A stretch of 64,000 nucleotides of DNA from the NCBI GenBank assembly GCA_018806915.1, contig JAGKQI010000059.1, positions 1,302,001-1,366,000 on the forward strand, written 5' to 3'. Positions 49,087 to 60,900 of the stretch are shown here, piece after piece. Position 1 is the stretch's first letter, and each line of letters begins with the position of its first letter. A program made the translations under genes and the position numbers. The notes under the pieces are model-generated. The model was not told where the DNA came from. It was given only the letters and a program-made list of their open reading frames with translations, and made no database searches. The DNA comes from Phytophthora colocasiae (taxonomy: Eukaryota > Oomycota > Peronosporomycetes > Peronosporales > Peronosporaceae).

Positions 49087-50930
49087 TTGCTGGTCGTCCA
49101 TGTGGACGTGAAGGGCTTCGAGAAGCCGTGGATCGTGTTGATCGATTCGGGAGCATCTGGCAACTATGTCAGACGCTCCACCGTCGAGGATAGTCAGCAA
49201 TATGCTGAGGCGCTTCGAGCGCGAGGAGGTGACACCGTCACTGTCCGTCTAGCGACGGGTGTCCGTGTCACGGCAGTCAAGGTCCCCATGGACCTGCGGC
49301 TGAAGTTCTTGGACTTCGACAGCGTAGAACGCTGCCTGGTCTTGGACCTGGATTCGAGGTACGACCTCATCCTTGGTATGGCGTGGCTGGAGCGCCACGA
49401 GCCATGGATCGATTGGAGGTCGAAGACCTTAGGTGCTACGCACTTCTCTCCTAGTGGAGCTTTGGCGAGTCATGAACCCACCTCTGCTAGGAAGCAGAAG
49501 CGCTATTGGTGCGAGCATCGAGCCGAGTCGGCTATGAGGCTGGAAGTCGGTGTGTCCGAGTTAGTGGACAGCACCGAGTGCGAGGACCGCAGTCCTGTTG
49601 AGCGCGTAGCGCTGGTTGACAGTGAGTCAACATGTGGGCAAAGCCCACGTAACCCCTGTGGGGCGGCACGTACTCCGCCGAGTGACGCCGGTCATGGACC
49701 GTCACTGGATGCCGATGGCATCGTGCCTTACCAGGCCGAAACTTGTGCGGCGGCACGTACTCCGTCGAGTGGACGCTCGTCGGCCAGACGACGACGTCGT
49801 AAGGCCCTTTGGGCGAGACGCTCTGCGTCAGAGTCATCCGTGACGTCGAGTGTCGACGCACAGGAGGGCTGTAGGCAGCTATACACTCTGGTTGATGGAG
49901 TGGAAGGCAGTGCCGAAGGCAGCGTCCTGCTGGACGAACTGCCGAGTGTTGACAAGCTCCTTGAGCTAGAGGAGATGTCGTTCGCCGACTTTGGCGATGC
50001 CTTAAAGGCTGGCGAACTCGCCGAGGTGGTCATCGTCCGACCTGAAGAGGAGTTAAACTCATCGTCCCTCGTTGACGAGTCCGTCTTGACCGAGGTCAAG
50101 AAGGCGTTGAACGCCAGGAGTGGATCGGAGATCCTCAAGGATCCCTCGGATCCCTTCTACTCCTTGCTGAAGGAATATGGAGACGTTGTCTCGAAGGAAC
50201 CACCGAGTGGTCTGCCTCCTGACCGAGGCGTTCGTCATGAGATTGACTTAGTTCCCGGAACTAAATACTGCGTGACCCGACAGTGGTCTCTTCCTAAAGA
50301 GCAATGCGACGTCATTGGCGCCTTCTTCCGTGCGAAGCACGCGGCGGGTCTCGTGCGCGAGAGCAAGTCTCCGCACTCCGCGCCTACGTTCTGTGTCAGA
50401 AAGCCGAATGGCAAGTGGCGTATCGTTCACGCTTTTAACAAGCTCAACGCTGCCACGATTCCGGCGCAGACACCGATTCCTAGGAAGGACGTTCTTCAGA
50501 ACAACATGGTGGGTTGCACCATATACAGTGCGCTCGACGTAGTCGATGGCTACTATCAGCTGCTCATGCGAGCCAGTGATATTCCACTTACAGCGGTGAG
50601 CACCCCGAGCGGTATGCTCTGGGAGTGGCTCGTCATGCCCCAAGGGCTGTCGAACGCGCCTGCAAAACGTTCAACCGTCTAGTGACGCAACTGTTTAGAC
50701 CCCTGCGGGCATTCGCACAGACGTACTTCGACGATGTGTTCGTCCACAGCCAGGCCGAACACGGCAAGACCGACGTCGAGGTGCACGTGGAACACGTGAG
50801 AGCAGTGCTCGAGTGCATGCGCACCAACAAGTTGTACGCCAACGCGGACAAGTGCGTCTTTGGCGCGTGTCGCGAAGTCGGTGCAACTTTTACCGCGGTG
50901 CAGGGGCGTACAGTGAACCTGGAAGTGCGA
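49087..50930 (+). pseudogene. Gypsy protease and partial reverse transcriptase
   Basis: The protease motif 'VLIDSGASGNYV' and 'DLILGMAWL' lie near the start, a Ser/Arg-rich linker follows, then RT: 'EIDLVPGTKYCVTRQWSLPKEQ', 'KWRIVHAFNKLNAATI', 'TIYSALDVVDGYYQLLM' (motif A) and 'WLVMPQGLSNAP' (motif B). The frame breaks near 50660; motif C ('TYFDDVFVHS') is in the +1 frame. Homology ends near 50917. Confidence 0.82.
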
Positions 50931-52969
50931 CTACTGATATAATACCAGAGTCGCACAGCAAGGTGGGCGTGTGTTACCTTGTGCTGTCCTCGTAGGTTCG
51001 TTGTCTTGGTAATGAGACCCTCGCCGGGGTCGTGAGAGTGTTGATGAGAGTGAGGGTTCCTTGCGTAGGCCGTCGGATGTCCTTCTGGTCCTCACAGGAG
51101 CGCTTGGGAGTCGAACGTTTTCCGGTGAACACTTGTGTACACCAGAGATTTCTGAAAGCAAAAGAGAAATTAATACAATGGGAAGTCCAGTAGTTAGACT
51201 TCCGAGATAACCGCAATATAGAGTTCCGATATACAAATATGTAGCTGCTCTTATTCTTTCCTGGCCCTTGAGCAGTGGGCTAGTTCTCCAGGTCAACTAG
51301 GGAAATGTTCACCAGACACCTGGTCTGTCTGGTATTCCCGTAACTTTCGCGCACCACCCTCTAATATATAGAGGGAAAATAAACCAATACACTATCAGTT
51401 ATATAACAGTCTATCGAGCGTCTTGAGAGCGACTGTCTAGCTCCCAAAACCTGTCCAAACGTACAATATGAAATGGGCTACCGCTAGAGACAAGACAAAC
51501 GACCCAACTAGGAAATGGAATAGGTGGGTCCTCTCAGGTCTCTACGTTACGCTGATCTCCACCTAACGGGGCTTGATAGGTGAGAGATCACACGACTCAA
51601 AGCTTTGTCGTGGCCTTACACTTTCCAAAGAACCGAAGAATCGACCTTGGGGTTGTAACGCAAATTTAACTCGGGGGTACCGATCAAATTGAACTCTGGT
51701 TATCTATCCCGTATCTCTCTGTCTTCTGTCTTCCATATTCTCATATACACTTGGTCTCAGTATAACTCAGGAACTTTCACTTATGCTCACTATGGTAGTC
51801 GATGCTGCAGATCTTGTCGAGTCGACACTTAATGATGTCATTACAGGGATGAGTGGTTGCGTTTCACTAGGTCGTGTTGGGTACACTTGGTTTCAGTATG
51901 GGGTGGACTTCAGAGTGTCAGAGTCTGGTATCCTGTTCATCAGGGTCTGGAATCATGTGCGTCGGAGACATGTTCATCGGAACCATGTACTCCGGAATCA
52001 TGTACATCAGAGTCGTAATACCAGAGTCGTGACACTTGGGTCTGTTCATCGGAGTCTTGTACGTCGGAGTCTGTTCATCGGAAACTGGTAAATGTCTGGA
52101 ATATTGCTTGTATAAGCCGGACACATCAGACTTGTTCACCAGGATCATGTTCGTCAGACTCATGTACGTCGAACTTCATGTACGTCGGACTTCATGTACG
52201 TCGGACTCATGTACGTCAGACTTCATGGTGTGATATCAAAGTTTCCATGCGTGATACCAGAAATCCATGAGTGTTTTTTTTTAGGGTGCGGAGCACGTAT
52301 GCTACAACGCACGAAGTCCAGTTGGGATATGCGCGGGGTGCGCTACGTCCGGTGCGCGATACTTGGTATCTTGTGGGTATAACTGTATTCCTTGAACCAT
52401 CATCGTCACACAGGACGGCAACGGGATGAGGTCTCTCAGAGATACATTCTTCTGAGAGACTTTCTGCCAACCTTTAGGCACTCATCGTCGGGGAAAGTCC
52501 GGCGATCAGACTGAGTGTTGTTGTCTCTCGGAGTTTGTGCACTTTTCCGAGGAACACTTCTGATCTCTTGGGCCCCTTTGCAGTACAGGTGAAGGTTAAC
52601 CCACCGGCGACCGTTATCCCAGCTTTGCTGGGATAAGAAAAACCTCAGAGAAAAACCTTGTTAGAAGCCCTTTCGTCTTTAAAGTGATATTCACGTCGTT
52701 TTAGCCAATAGGTGTCGTTTGCGGATTTCTCCCCTGGAACGGTGATGAGCATGGCGGGAGGTCTTCCTTGCCGCCATTGGTCGCCAAGCGTTGATTTACT
52801 AGAGCGGAGTGCAACTGGCAGGGCACATTTTAGTGGCTTGACGACCTTTTATTGCAAGGTAAATTTGTGAAATATGCTTCCGGAAGCATTTTGCGTGCTG
52901 TCTTAACTAGATAATACAGTTCTCTATTACCAGCTATCAAGGGCAAGAGCAGTAAGCAGAAGGCATCCG
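50931..52969. other. LTR-like and repeat-rich non-coding region
   Basis: The part at about 51360-51420 has an LTR-like promoter and leader ('ATATATAGAGGGAAAATAAACC'). The phrase AATACCAGAGTCG occurs near 50941 and 52018, suggesting duplicated LTR material. A degenerate tandem repeat occupies 51955-52230. The leader-like sequence at 52390-52720 is not assigned. No protein-coding gene is supported. Confidence 0.45.
51955..52230 (+). repeat. Degenerate tandem repeat, unit about CATGTACGTCGGACTT
   Basis: Repeated CATGTACRTCRGAST-type units of about 15-18 bp, with TTCATC variants. Clearest at 52150-52225. Confidence 0.75.
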
Positions 52970-53074
52970 TTGGCTGGTGACTGGCAAGGACACTCCCTCC
53001 CTGGATTTGTATCTGGAAGATGTGCGATTTCAAGTGATGGAGGCGGGCGAGAAGCTCCGTACACGTTGCTGTGT

Positions 53075-53809
53075 ATGGTTGTAGCGGTGGAGAAGGCTGA
53101 CGAAGTATCAGAGGATGTATGGGAGATATACCAGTACGAACGAGATGTCAGTCCTTTCGAGCGCCTTCTACAAGCGTCAGACGATTTCAGTATGCATACG
53201 AACTCTACACGGAAGAAGCTCACGCTGAAACGCAGACAGAAAGCGCACGAAGATGGAGAGTTAAAGCTCCAAACGAGTTCAGTTCGTGTCCAGGCAGATC
53301 TACTGCGGCTTCTATCGTCGACATCAAGCGCTGTCACTAAAAGGAGACTGGAAGACCAGCTTGAAAGCCTCCGAGTCCAGCAAATTATTGAAACTACTGG
53401 TGTTTTCCAGCCTCGACATCTGCAGATCACAGCGCTGGAAGAAGATCCACTGGAATTCCGTCGCGATACTCATGGTATCGCTCAATTATGGGGTACGTCT
53501 ACGTGTGAGTGTACTGTGTGAATTGAATTGATGGTTGATTGTCATGTAGGACGCAACGTACTGGGAGAACACTACGCTCCTAAGAGTGATCTACTGCGCT
53601 TTCTCCATTCCCACTCAGTGCCAGAGATTTTCAAGCGCATAAAGCGGGTAGTGCGTGACGACCTCAGCACTCGTAACAAACGGCGTATTGCAGCACTCAA
53701 TGCCAAGGAGAAGGAACGCAAAAAAGAGCTTGAGAAGCAGGGTATTCTGTCTCCTGAGCAGCAGCTAGAGGCAAAGTTCGACCGACTCCTCAATCCAAGT
53801 GTAGCGTAG
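53075..53809 (+). CDS. Unrecognised two-exon gene
   Basis: Exons 53075-53492 and 53550-53809 give a 225-aa protein if the ATG at 53075 is used; the 57-bp intron (GTACGT...TAG) keeps frame. The frame is open upstream to about 52970, so an earlier start or further exon is possible. The protein is hydrophilic and charged, with probable coiled coil in the middle ('ADLLRLLSSTSSAVTKRRLEDQLESLRVQQ') and near the end ('NAKEKERKKELEKQG'). No signal peptide. I do not recognise the family. The intron that restores the frame and the consistent composition support a real gene. Confidence 0.6.
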
Positions 53810-54594
53810 AGTGAAGAGCCCCCGGCAAAGGGAACTACAAGCTTTGAAACGACGCAGATACCCAATCTTGCGATGGCATCACGTACAAGACAGCCGTTCT
53901 TCGGCATCTGAAGCCGTCGGCGGCAGTTAGACGAACAGAATGACTCGGCTCGTAGTCAATACACTCGGAGATGGCGTCCAATGGCTCGATATCCCTGGAT
54001 CTTTTCGGTTCTGCTGTTTGGAATTATCACTTTCCCGACAATTGCTGTGTCAATTGACTACGGAACGTTTACTTGGAGCAAGTGGAACGAGATGCACACG
54101 TCTACTTCGGGCTGGACTGCAATCCGAAGGATGTACCGTTCAGGGCCGCGTGTACGAGCCAAGATATTTGTATCGACACCAGTTGCAATGAGCAACCTGC
54201 AGACAAATGCTGCCTTGTTTTGCCAGCAGATCAAGGATTTTATGGAGGTAGAAACCGTTGATCGAGTACTTCTTGAGTACGGAAGCCAAATCCGAGACCC
54301 CCTGCTGAGCCGCGACACAAAGTCGATAGCTATAAAAGCGGTTTCGTGTAGGAGAAAGTGGGCAACCGGTGGCAGGACTACTGGAGGTCTGGCGTTAGTC
54401 GCCAGCGAGGTTAGTTTCCCTGGCTCAAAGTGACGGATAAACGGCTCAATACATATTGGTTCATCAGTGAGCATACATGTAGAAATGGAATGGGTCAACT
54501 GTGGCGAAACCTTGGCTTAAGTGCCAGTAATGACTACAGATCGTATGGTATACAAATTCTAGTCAAACGGGGCCTTGTGAACTTGTGAAAGAGA
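53810..54594. other. Intergenic or decayed coding sequence
   Basis: Several overlapping frames at 53940-54430 (one starting with a hydrophobic stretch, 'WIFSVLLFGIITFPTIAVS') look like fragments of a decayed gene. No family recognised. Confidence 0.4.
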
Positions 54595-55578
54595 ATGGCA
54601 GATTTTTCTGATGAAGAAGATCGCCAGCTCGTCCAGCTAGCAGCGACGTACGTGAAACCTGGACGCCGCGTCAAGTGGTCGTTAGTGGCAGAAAAGATGA
54701 GACCACAGAAATGGAGCCCAGAGAAGCTTCAGCAACGTATCAAGACGCTCAAGCGACGACTAGGAACTGACGTGTTGCAATTTCCGCCGCGATTCTTTCG
54801 GAAGTCACTCCAACAAAATAGCAAGAGCCAACGAGTCCAACAAGCGGATAGTACGCCCGAAATTACAGAGCAATTGATGGTACCGTTGTCTCCCGAAGAT
54901 ACGTACAACGCCACAGAAAGGCTTTTTCGTGTGTTGACTAGGCGCGATGTACGTGCCAATAAGCGTCAGCTAAATGCTGGGGAGATCACGATGGTAGCAG
55001 TATCCAGTTTTATAACTGAAGCAGCCTTTCAAGAGGGCGATGTGTTTCTCGACGCTGGATCTGGTATCGGGAACGTTCTCGTCCAGATTGCGTTACAAAC
55101 TCGGGCGTCTTGCGTGGTGGGCATTGAGATTCAAGACAACTTGGTAGCAAAAGGGATGAAACTAATCGCGTCAGCAGTTGTGGACCTTCCGCATTTGCAA
55201 AAGATCTGTGTTGTCGCCGGAGACATCCGTGGGTTTAAGGAAAGCAACAAAGCTGTTGTGTGCGCTGGAAAAAAAATATCGTCAAGTCGACCTGGCTCGC
55301 TAATCAACTCCGCTACTGTTTTGTACTGTCATGACACCGTGTTTGAAGAAGATGCCGTGTTGGCGGTTATCAACATGTGTGTGGTATTACCTCATCTTCG
55401 CCTGGTGGGATTAACGACGCTGGTATGTCCACGCCATCGACATTCATGCTCTAGCCCTTTTTGTATTCGATGGGAGCTTCTGAAAACACTTCATGTTCAA
55501 ATGACATTCGGGAATTCACTCCGAGAGCTACACTTGTACATTAGACGAGCGAGACCAGTCGCAGTCGAAGAAACTTAA
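54595..55578 (+). CDS. DOT1-like methyltransferase with Myb/SANT-like N-terminus
   Basis: The predicted protein is 327 aa. Residues 1-65 ('EEDRQLVQLAATYVKPGRRVKWSLVAEKM...') resemble a Myb/SANT helical domain. Residues about 105-290 resemble the DOT1 fold: 'FRVLTRRDVRANKRQLNAGEITMVAVSSF', then the SAM-binding 'VFLDAGSGIGNVLVQIAL' (motif I, DxGSGxG), then 'CVVGIEIQDNLVAKGM' (acidic residue binding the ribose) and 'YCHDTVFEEDA' at the place of the NN..F motif. DOT1 enzymes methylate H3 Lys79 on nucleosomes, which would put this protein in the nucleus. The Asn pair expected in motif IV is not seen (HD instead), so activity is uncertain. DOT1-like genes are expanded in oomycetes. The C-terminus may be shortened. 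Confidence 0.75.
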   Translation: MADFSDEEDRQLVQLAATYVKPGRRVKWSLVAEKMRPQKWSPEKLQQRIKTLKRRLGTDVLQFPPRFFRKSLQQNSKSQRVQQADSTPEITEQLMVPLSPEDTYNATERLFRVLTRRDVRANKRQLNAGEITMVAVSSFITEAAFQEGDVFLDAGSGIGNVLVQIALQTRASCVVGIEIQDNLVAKGMKLIASAVVDLPHLQKICVVAGDIRGFKESNKAVVCAGKKISSSRPGSLINSATVLYCHDTVFEEDAVLAVINMCVVLPHLRLVGLTTLVCPRHRHSCSSPFCIRWELLKTLHVQMTFGNSLRELHLYIRRARPVAVEET

Positions 55579-55849
55579 AGCCACAAGGACTTCGAGTGGA
55601 AGCATGACAAGATGGAGAGGCAACTTCGCGACAATGGCAATGAGGGCTGCATCGTGCTGTCGATAACGGGTCAGTAGGACAAATAGGTGCTGGTGCAAGA
55701 GTGCTTAGAGCGGCTAGCTAGCAAGGACTTAAACTTCCCGAGCTCAATTCCAGAACACCCGACACATACCAACATTGCACCACAGTTTACTTCAACACAT
55801 AATGAAACACGGTTGTTGAAGTCGTTTGACTGTTCGTTATTCTCTTCCT
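55579..55849. other. Intergenic sequence
   Basis: Contains possible extension of the DOT1-like C-terminus in other frames; nothing definite. Confidence 0.35.
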
Positions 55850-57353
55850 TTAAATTTCACAAGTTGTTCCCTGCAACTTCTTCGCTACCCCCCCTTTAGC
55901 ATTAGTTCTTTTGACTTCACCCATGCTTCCTCTGCCTTTCTTGTCCTTCTTTCTTATCGTACTGCTGACAGATTTCACTTCCTTGCCTTTCGTGTTGACT
56001 TGCCGTACGGCCGCTTCCAGCTCTTCGTCTTGCTCTTCAATCTTCGCTCTCGCCGCATTCAGTGCTGTCTCCAGATATTTTACTTTCTTCTGGTAGCCGC
56101 TTGATATCGCCTTCTCTCCTGCTAATTCGGCTGTTTTGTTTCTGAGTGCCTCCTCCAATTTTTTTTTTCTGCTTACCTTTGTCACCTCGTCGACCAGTGG
56201 AAGCCTTGCGCTGAGCCTCTAGTTCTTCTCGAAGCGTAGTGGAGTTCAACTTCTCCTCATCCAGTTCCCGCACTAGTTCTTGAATTTTTTCCTCAGCTTC
56301 CAAGTGTCTCGCCTTGAGATTCTCCAACTTGGATACGTGGCTTGTCTCCAAGTCCTTCAACTTCCTGTCGGATGCAGCAGACAGCGAGACGGAGATCTTG
56401 CGGTAGATCAAATCAAACTCCGCCCGTAAAGTCTGCTTCTCCTCTTCAGTGTCACACACGAGAGTCGGTAAAGTCGCCGCTACTGCTTGAACTTGGTCTA
56501 AACTCGACTCCTTCCCTATCTTTCCAGTAGCAAGTGGCTTTGCTGCTTGGCTTATCTCTCTTTCCTCCCGAATTGCACGTCTCAGCTCTTTCTTAGTTTC
56601 TTCGTGGCCCTCGCTCAAAAGCTCCTGTATCTTCGTGACCAACGAGGCATTGCTTGACGCCACGAGTTCTCTTAGGCCTGCGCTGGGATCTGCATTAGCC
56701 TTGTTTTTCTTATTTTCCAACACCTTGAGATACCCTGCATATACTTCCTTGAGCAGAGACTGGTGGTGCTTCTTGAGCTCTGCTGGTTCGCTCTTGAAGG
56801 CCTTGAACTGAATTTTGGTCGCTAAATCATTGTAATCCACCTTTTCGCATCTATTTCGTGCGGCGAGATACCGTTCTACCCACAAGCGCTTCTGATAGTT
56901 TGCCAAAGTGTACGGCTGCGCTTTCGTGCGCCGCTCGCATTGCCGCTTATCTCCTTGGTACTCCTCGTTGCAAGCTCTCCTCATTTCATCGCAAGCTTCC
57001 TTCAGGAATTTGATGGGAACCTATTGGCCTTCTGCCTCCTCCGGTTCAGCAGCATCAACATCCTGTACAGAAACTTCAGTATCTTGGCCTGTCGGTTTTG
57101 GTCGCTTGCTAGATCCATCCGAGGACTCAGTAATATTCCCCTTTCGTTTCTTAGATGAAGGCTTGCCCTTGGTTGACGACTTGCTCTTGGCCGACTGATT
57201 CTCCTGCGTTTTGGCCGGGACGACTAACGAATTCGTTTGTGCTGCCACCGACAGTAACTGCCTCGTATGCGCAGTTCTCTCGGTTTGCCCATCCTTCACC
57301 CGCGTAACCAGAGCGACCTTGGTTTTCCTTTTCCCCGCACGCGTCTTCGCCAT
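55850..57353 (-). pseudogene. Coiled-coil protein gene, interrupted by a stop and a homopolymer frameshift
   Basis: Three adjoining frames on the minus strand: 57353-57021 (Lys-rich, disordered, with basic stretches), 56984-56037 (helical, 'PYTLANYQKRLWVERYLAARNRCEKVDY', then long coiled coil with Glu/Lys heptads) and 56185-55850 (coiled coil continues). The first two are in the same frame, separated only by one TAG at 57021-57023. The second and third differ by a shift at a run of ten T (56159-56168). Together they would give a protein of about 500 aa with basic N-terminus and coiled-coil C-terminus. Function unknown; recently lost gene, read-through or sequence error. Confidence 0.55.
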
Positions 57354-57464
57354 CGTCTTTCAATGGAAATCACACGCAACAAAAAACATACCAAAGAATT
57401 TGACATCATTTACTCACTAAGTACGAATTATTTATCTCACAACTCAATATTGCGCCACCATTGA

Positions 57465-57840
57465 CTAAACCTCAAGAGCTACGAGACGGGTACGGGCAAA
57501 GTCAAGCGGGTACACGAAGAGCGGCGAGCGGGCACCGCGAAGCCAGGTTGCCCTTGAAGAAACGCCAGAACTGGTCCTTGGTGACACCGTAATGAAAAGC
57601 TTATGAACTTGTCCTTTAAGGCAAAGTTCAGGGCCTGGGTGCCCTGCTCCTTGGACACACGCACGAAGCAGTCCACGATGCCCTTGTTCGGTTAATCTGC
57701 AACGAAGCACTGCAGAAGCAGCTTGACACGCTCGATGGAGGCCACGACGGTCTTGGAGATACCGCCGGCAGCCAGGTCCATGAAGAACGAAACGGCGCCG
57801 CTCTTCTTCTCCGAAGTGGCGACTGGGTCAGGGCGCTCAT
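57465..57840 (-). pseudogene. Mitochondrial ADP/ATP carrier fragment
   Basis: Read across three frames on the minus strand: 'SGAVSFFMDLAAGGISKTVVASIERVKLLLQ' is split over frames near 57800-57710. 'DCFVRVSKEQG', 'ALNFALKDKF', 'GVTKDQFWRFF' and 'PLFVYPLDFARTRL' then follow in order. These are the first helices and first carrier signature (Px[DE]xx[KR]) of adenine nucleotide translocases. There are several small deletions, and the rest of the gene is missing. A non-functional fragment, perhaps from a retroposed or recombined copy. Confidence 0.78.
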
Positions 57841-57937
57841 CTTGAGGTAAGGGGGGAGGCTTTAAGAGTCTTCAGCGAAACGGAGAAAAATCCTAAATGA
57901 TCGAGGTCGAGCACGCGGATATTCCATGCAATGGCAA

Positions 57938-60900
57938 CTAGTTGTTTTCACTAGCTAGGTTGTCCATGTTGTCAGCCCCCACGCCTTCTGGAGCTTGCGC
58001 CCCATCATTGTCGTAAAATTCTTGATCGTAATTGTCAGGACCCCCGTCAGCTCCTTCTGGGGCATCGTGACTCCTACCAACCAGGCCGTCCCTATCGGCT
58101 CCGAGCTGATCATCGTGACTTGATGAAACTTGAATTTGCTGTGCCTCTGTACTTTGAAAATGGGCTGGACTTCCAACAACTGGAGTCTCACCCAAGAGAA
58201 GCTCCTGAAAGCTCAAATTCCTCCGTCGCGAGCTTACCTCGGGTGGCTCAACCGTGGCAGCAATTGAATCGTTTGGTAACTCCTCTGTCGAACGGCGAAT
58301 TTGAATACCCCCTCTCTTCTCCAGTTGCGGAATATTCCTTCCATTCTTCCAGTTCGAATGCCAAATATTAAAGCAAGACACCGAATTTCCATCAGTCACA
58401 TGCCATGCTTTTGAACATAAAAACAGTCTCCCGCGATCGGAGGAACACTGCTGACAGTAATGGCGCGTTGTTCCTGCCAATCGACGCCTTCCATCTGAAG
58501 TTGTACGGCACATGATGGAACAAACTTTGCAGACGCGAAACTTGAATTTCCCAGCCGCAGTTTTATCTGTTGACACCAACACTCGATGACTCGAGCTAGC
58601 AATAGCGTAGGCAGTAGCAATCGAAGCCGACCGGTCCCTTGAGTCATCCACTGCAACGACTTCTTCAGTAATGTGTTCAGTTTCCAAGAAATCTTGGTCT
58701 TGGAGACCTAGGAAATCCTCGTGGAGTTGGATCAGGAAGTTCGAGTGTGAAAGCGGTTTCTCTTCGATGGACTTTGCGTATAGACGGTGTACAATGAATG
58801 CGTTGATGATCGCAATGTCAAGAAGCCCGTAAAAAAGATTCTTGTAGTACTTTTTGGCGCACATGACCATTTGAACAGAGTAACTAAACCAACCACATAC
58901 AGTACCTCATGTCAGTAAAAATGAAATAAGCACTGCTCCACATTAAACTCACCGTTGCAGGCGTAATTGGTCGTGATTATCAACGTCACCCATGTACTTG
59001 TTGTAATTCACAACAAACTCCGGACACGGAATATTAGCGTACGTACCGTCCCTTTGCTTTCGTTGTACAGACGACCTTTTCGCCGAGACTCCAGTCGCCA
59101 GAAAATAACAAATTTTTGAGTCTACCCACCTTGATGCGTACAATACTCCGTTTGTGGTGTTTCTTGCTAACTTGTAGGACCCTCGAGGCATATTGCGTGA
59201 TTGGCTCTTTTTTTTGTCTTGAAATTCTCCACAAAACCAAGCCGACTCGTGGACACTGTTCCAATATTGTAATACCCCATGTCCATTAGGCGAAAACTAA
59301 GCGATACTGATGAGTATTCTCGGTCCGTAACAACGATTCTTTTCTTCGAGCGATCTACTCGACGCTGTTCCCACAGGGCCTTCAAGTTACGGACGACAGC
59401 CATTGGCCCACTTCTCGTGTCAACAAATTGACTATCTTGCTTCTTGCCACAATAGACTTCGAATCTGTGATAAAGACGCACAAAAGATCTAAGTAAATGA
59501 CATCTGCTTGACATACACCTAAACAGTATCATTCTGTACCTGGAGCAGTAGTGGGTTTCGCCACAGCAAACTGCGAACAGCTTTGTCCCGTACTTGTGCG
59601 GCTTATTCTTCAGAAAAACACGAATTGTATTCCGCGAACTCCTTGACGGGATAACCATTTCATCGAACGCAACCCAACGCCCTAGCTCCATCGCACCCTT
59701 AAACGTATCTTGGAGAGTATCAATTACACTTCTAATTTTCCATGCCCGATCGGACTTTGCTCGTGGGTCCTCGTTGTCTGTGAAGTGGATGAACCTACCA
59801 ACACGTCTCTATTAGTACAGTACCAGGTAAAATGTCAACGTTGTCTCATCATTTATACCGGCAATTCATAATCCAGTTCTGAGCGCACGTTCGTACCTGT
59901 TAATCTCCTTAAAACGCAGTCGAGGCATGAATGGTGACCATGTCCCGGCGGGAATTGCCCCACGCGCCTGGGTTTTCCAATGATCTTCCATACGGGCTTT
60001 AATAGGGCAAACAGCTCTCGAAATGATCAACGCCAAGAAATGCGTTATTTCCGCTGCGGAAATCTCCTTGAACGAATCCAGGGCTCGTTCTTTCTCTCGG
60101 TACAACTTGCTTCGCAAAGCTTGATCATTCGTCTTGGCATTTATGACCAGCGACGCGGCTTGTAACCGTTGAGCGCGTGTTTGGCGCTCGTACAAATTGG
60201 TTTCATGCGCGATATCTCTCCAGAGGCGTTTCGGCATAAAATAAAAAATAAATCCGTTGGCTTCATCGTTCGAGCTGCATCAATTGCTGATTGTTGTAAA
60301 TGGGGAGGATCGTTCATAACATCACACATGCCATCCGTATTGGTATCGTCCACACCATCGCCGACATTCAGCTCCTCCCAACCGTTTATAGACATAGACC
60401 GCAGCATTTCATCTGTTATATAATCTTGAGGTCCTGCGACAGCACGAATCTCCTCAGCAGTCTCAACAGAAAATTCATCTTCGTCATCTTCCTCGTTGAC
60501 GATGATATTTTCTGTGGTTTCTTCGTCAGAACCGTCATCACTCTTACTAGCGCAATAATCAGAGGCTAAAACTCATGATCGTCGTCAAGGCCTTCATTTG
60601 CTACATCGATACGAAATGGACGGGTCCGTGGCGCCTTCAACAGCGATTTCGGCCTACTGTGGCTGACCGTTGGTCTTTTCTTCCGAAAAAGGTTGCTCGA
60701 ATTAGTTTCACTCCTCGCTTCTTCGTCTACCTTGGTCTCCTCGTCGTTGGTGTTTTCCTCCCGATAATCAGGAAAATCAAATTCATAATTGGGGTTCGAG
60801 TTTTCTTGAACTCCCGTAATTCGTCTGCATTGCTGACAATCCGTTGAGATCTGTCGATTCTGTTTGGAGAGGGATCTAATGTCCGTGCGTCTTGGTTTAT

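Larger units (their letters stand above)
47905..50930 (+). mobile_element. Broken Ty3/gypsy element, second family
   Basis: Gag, protease and RT parts are present in order on the plus strand, with frame changes, and sequence stops inside RT at about 50917. RNase H, integrase and clear LTRs are missing. The proteins are not close to the element at 34018-39446. The flank after 50930 is LTR-like. Confidence 0.8.

Noticed and set aside
53820..53850. CCCCCGGCAAAGGGAA, similar to the pogo terminal repeat
   Set aside because: Only about 14 bases match; no partner end, TA duplication or transposase nearby, so probably chance.
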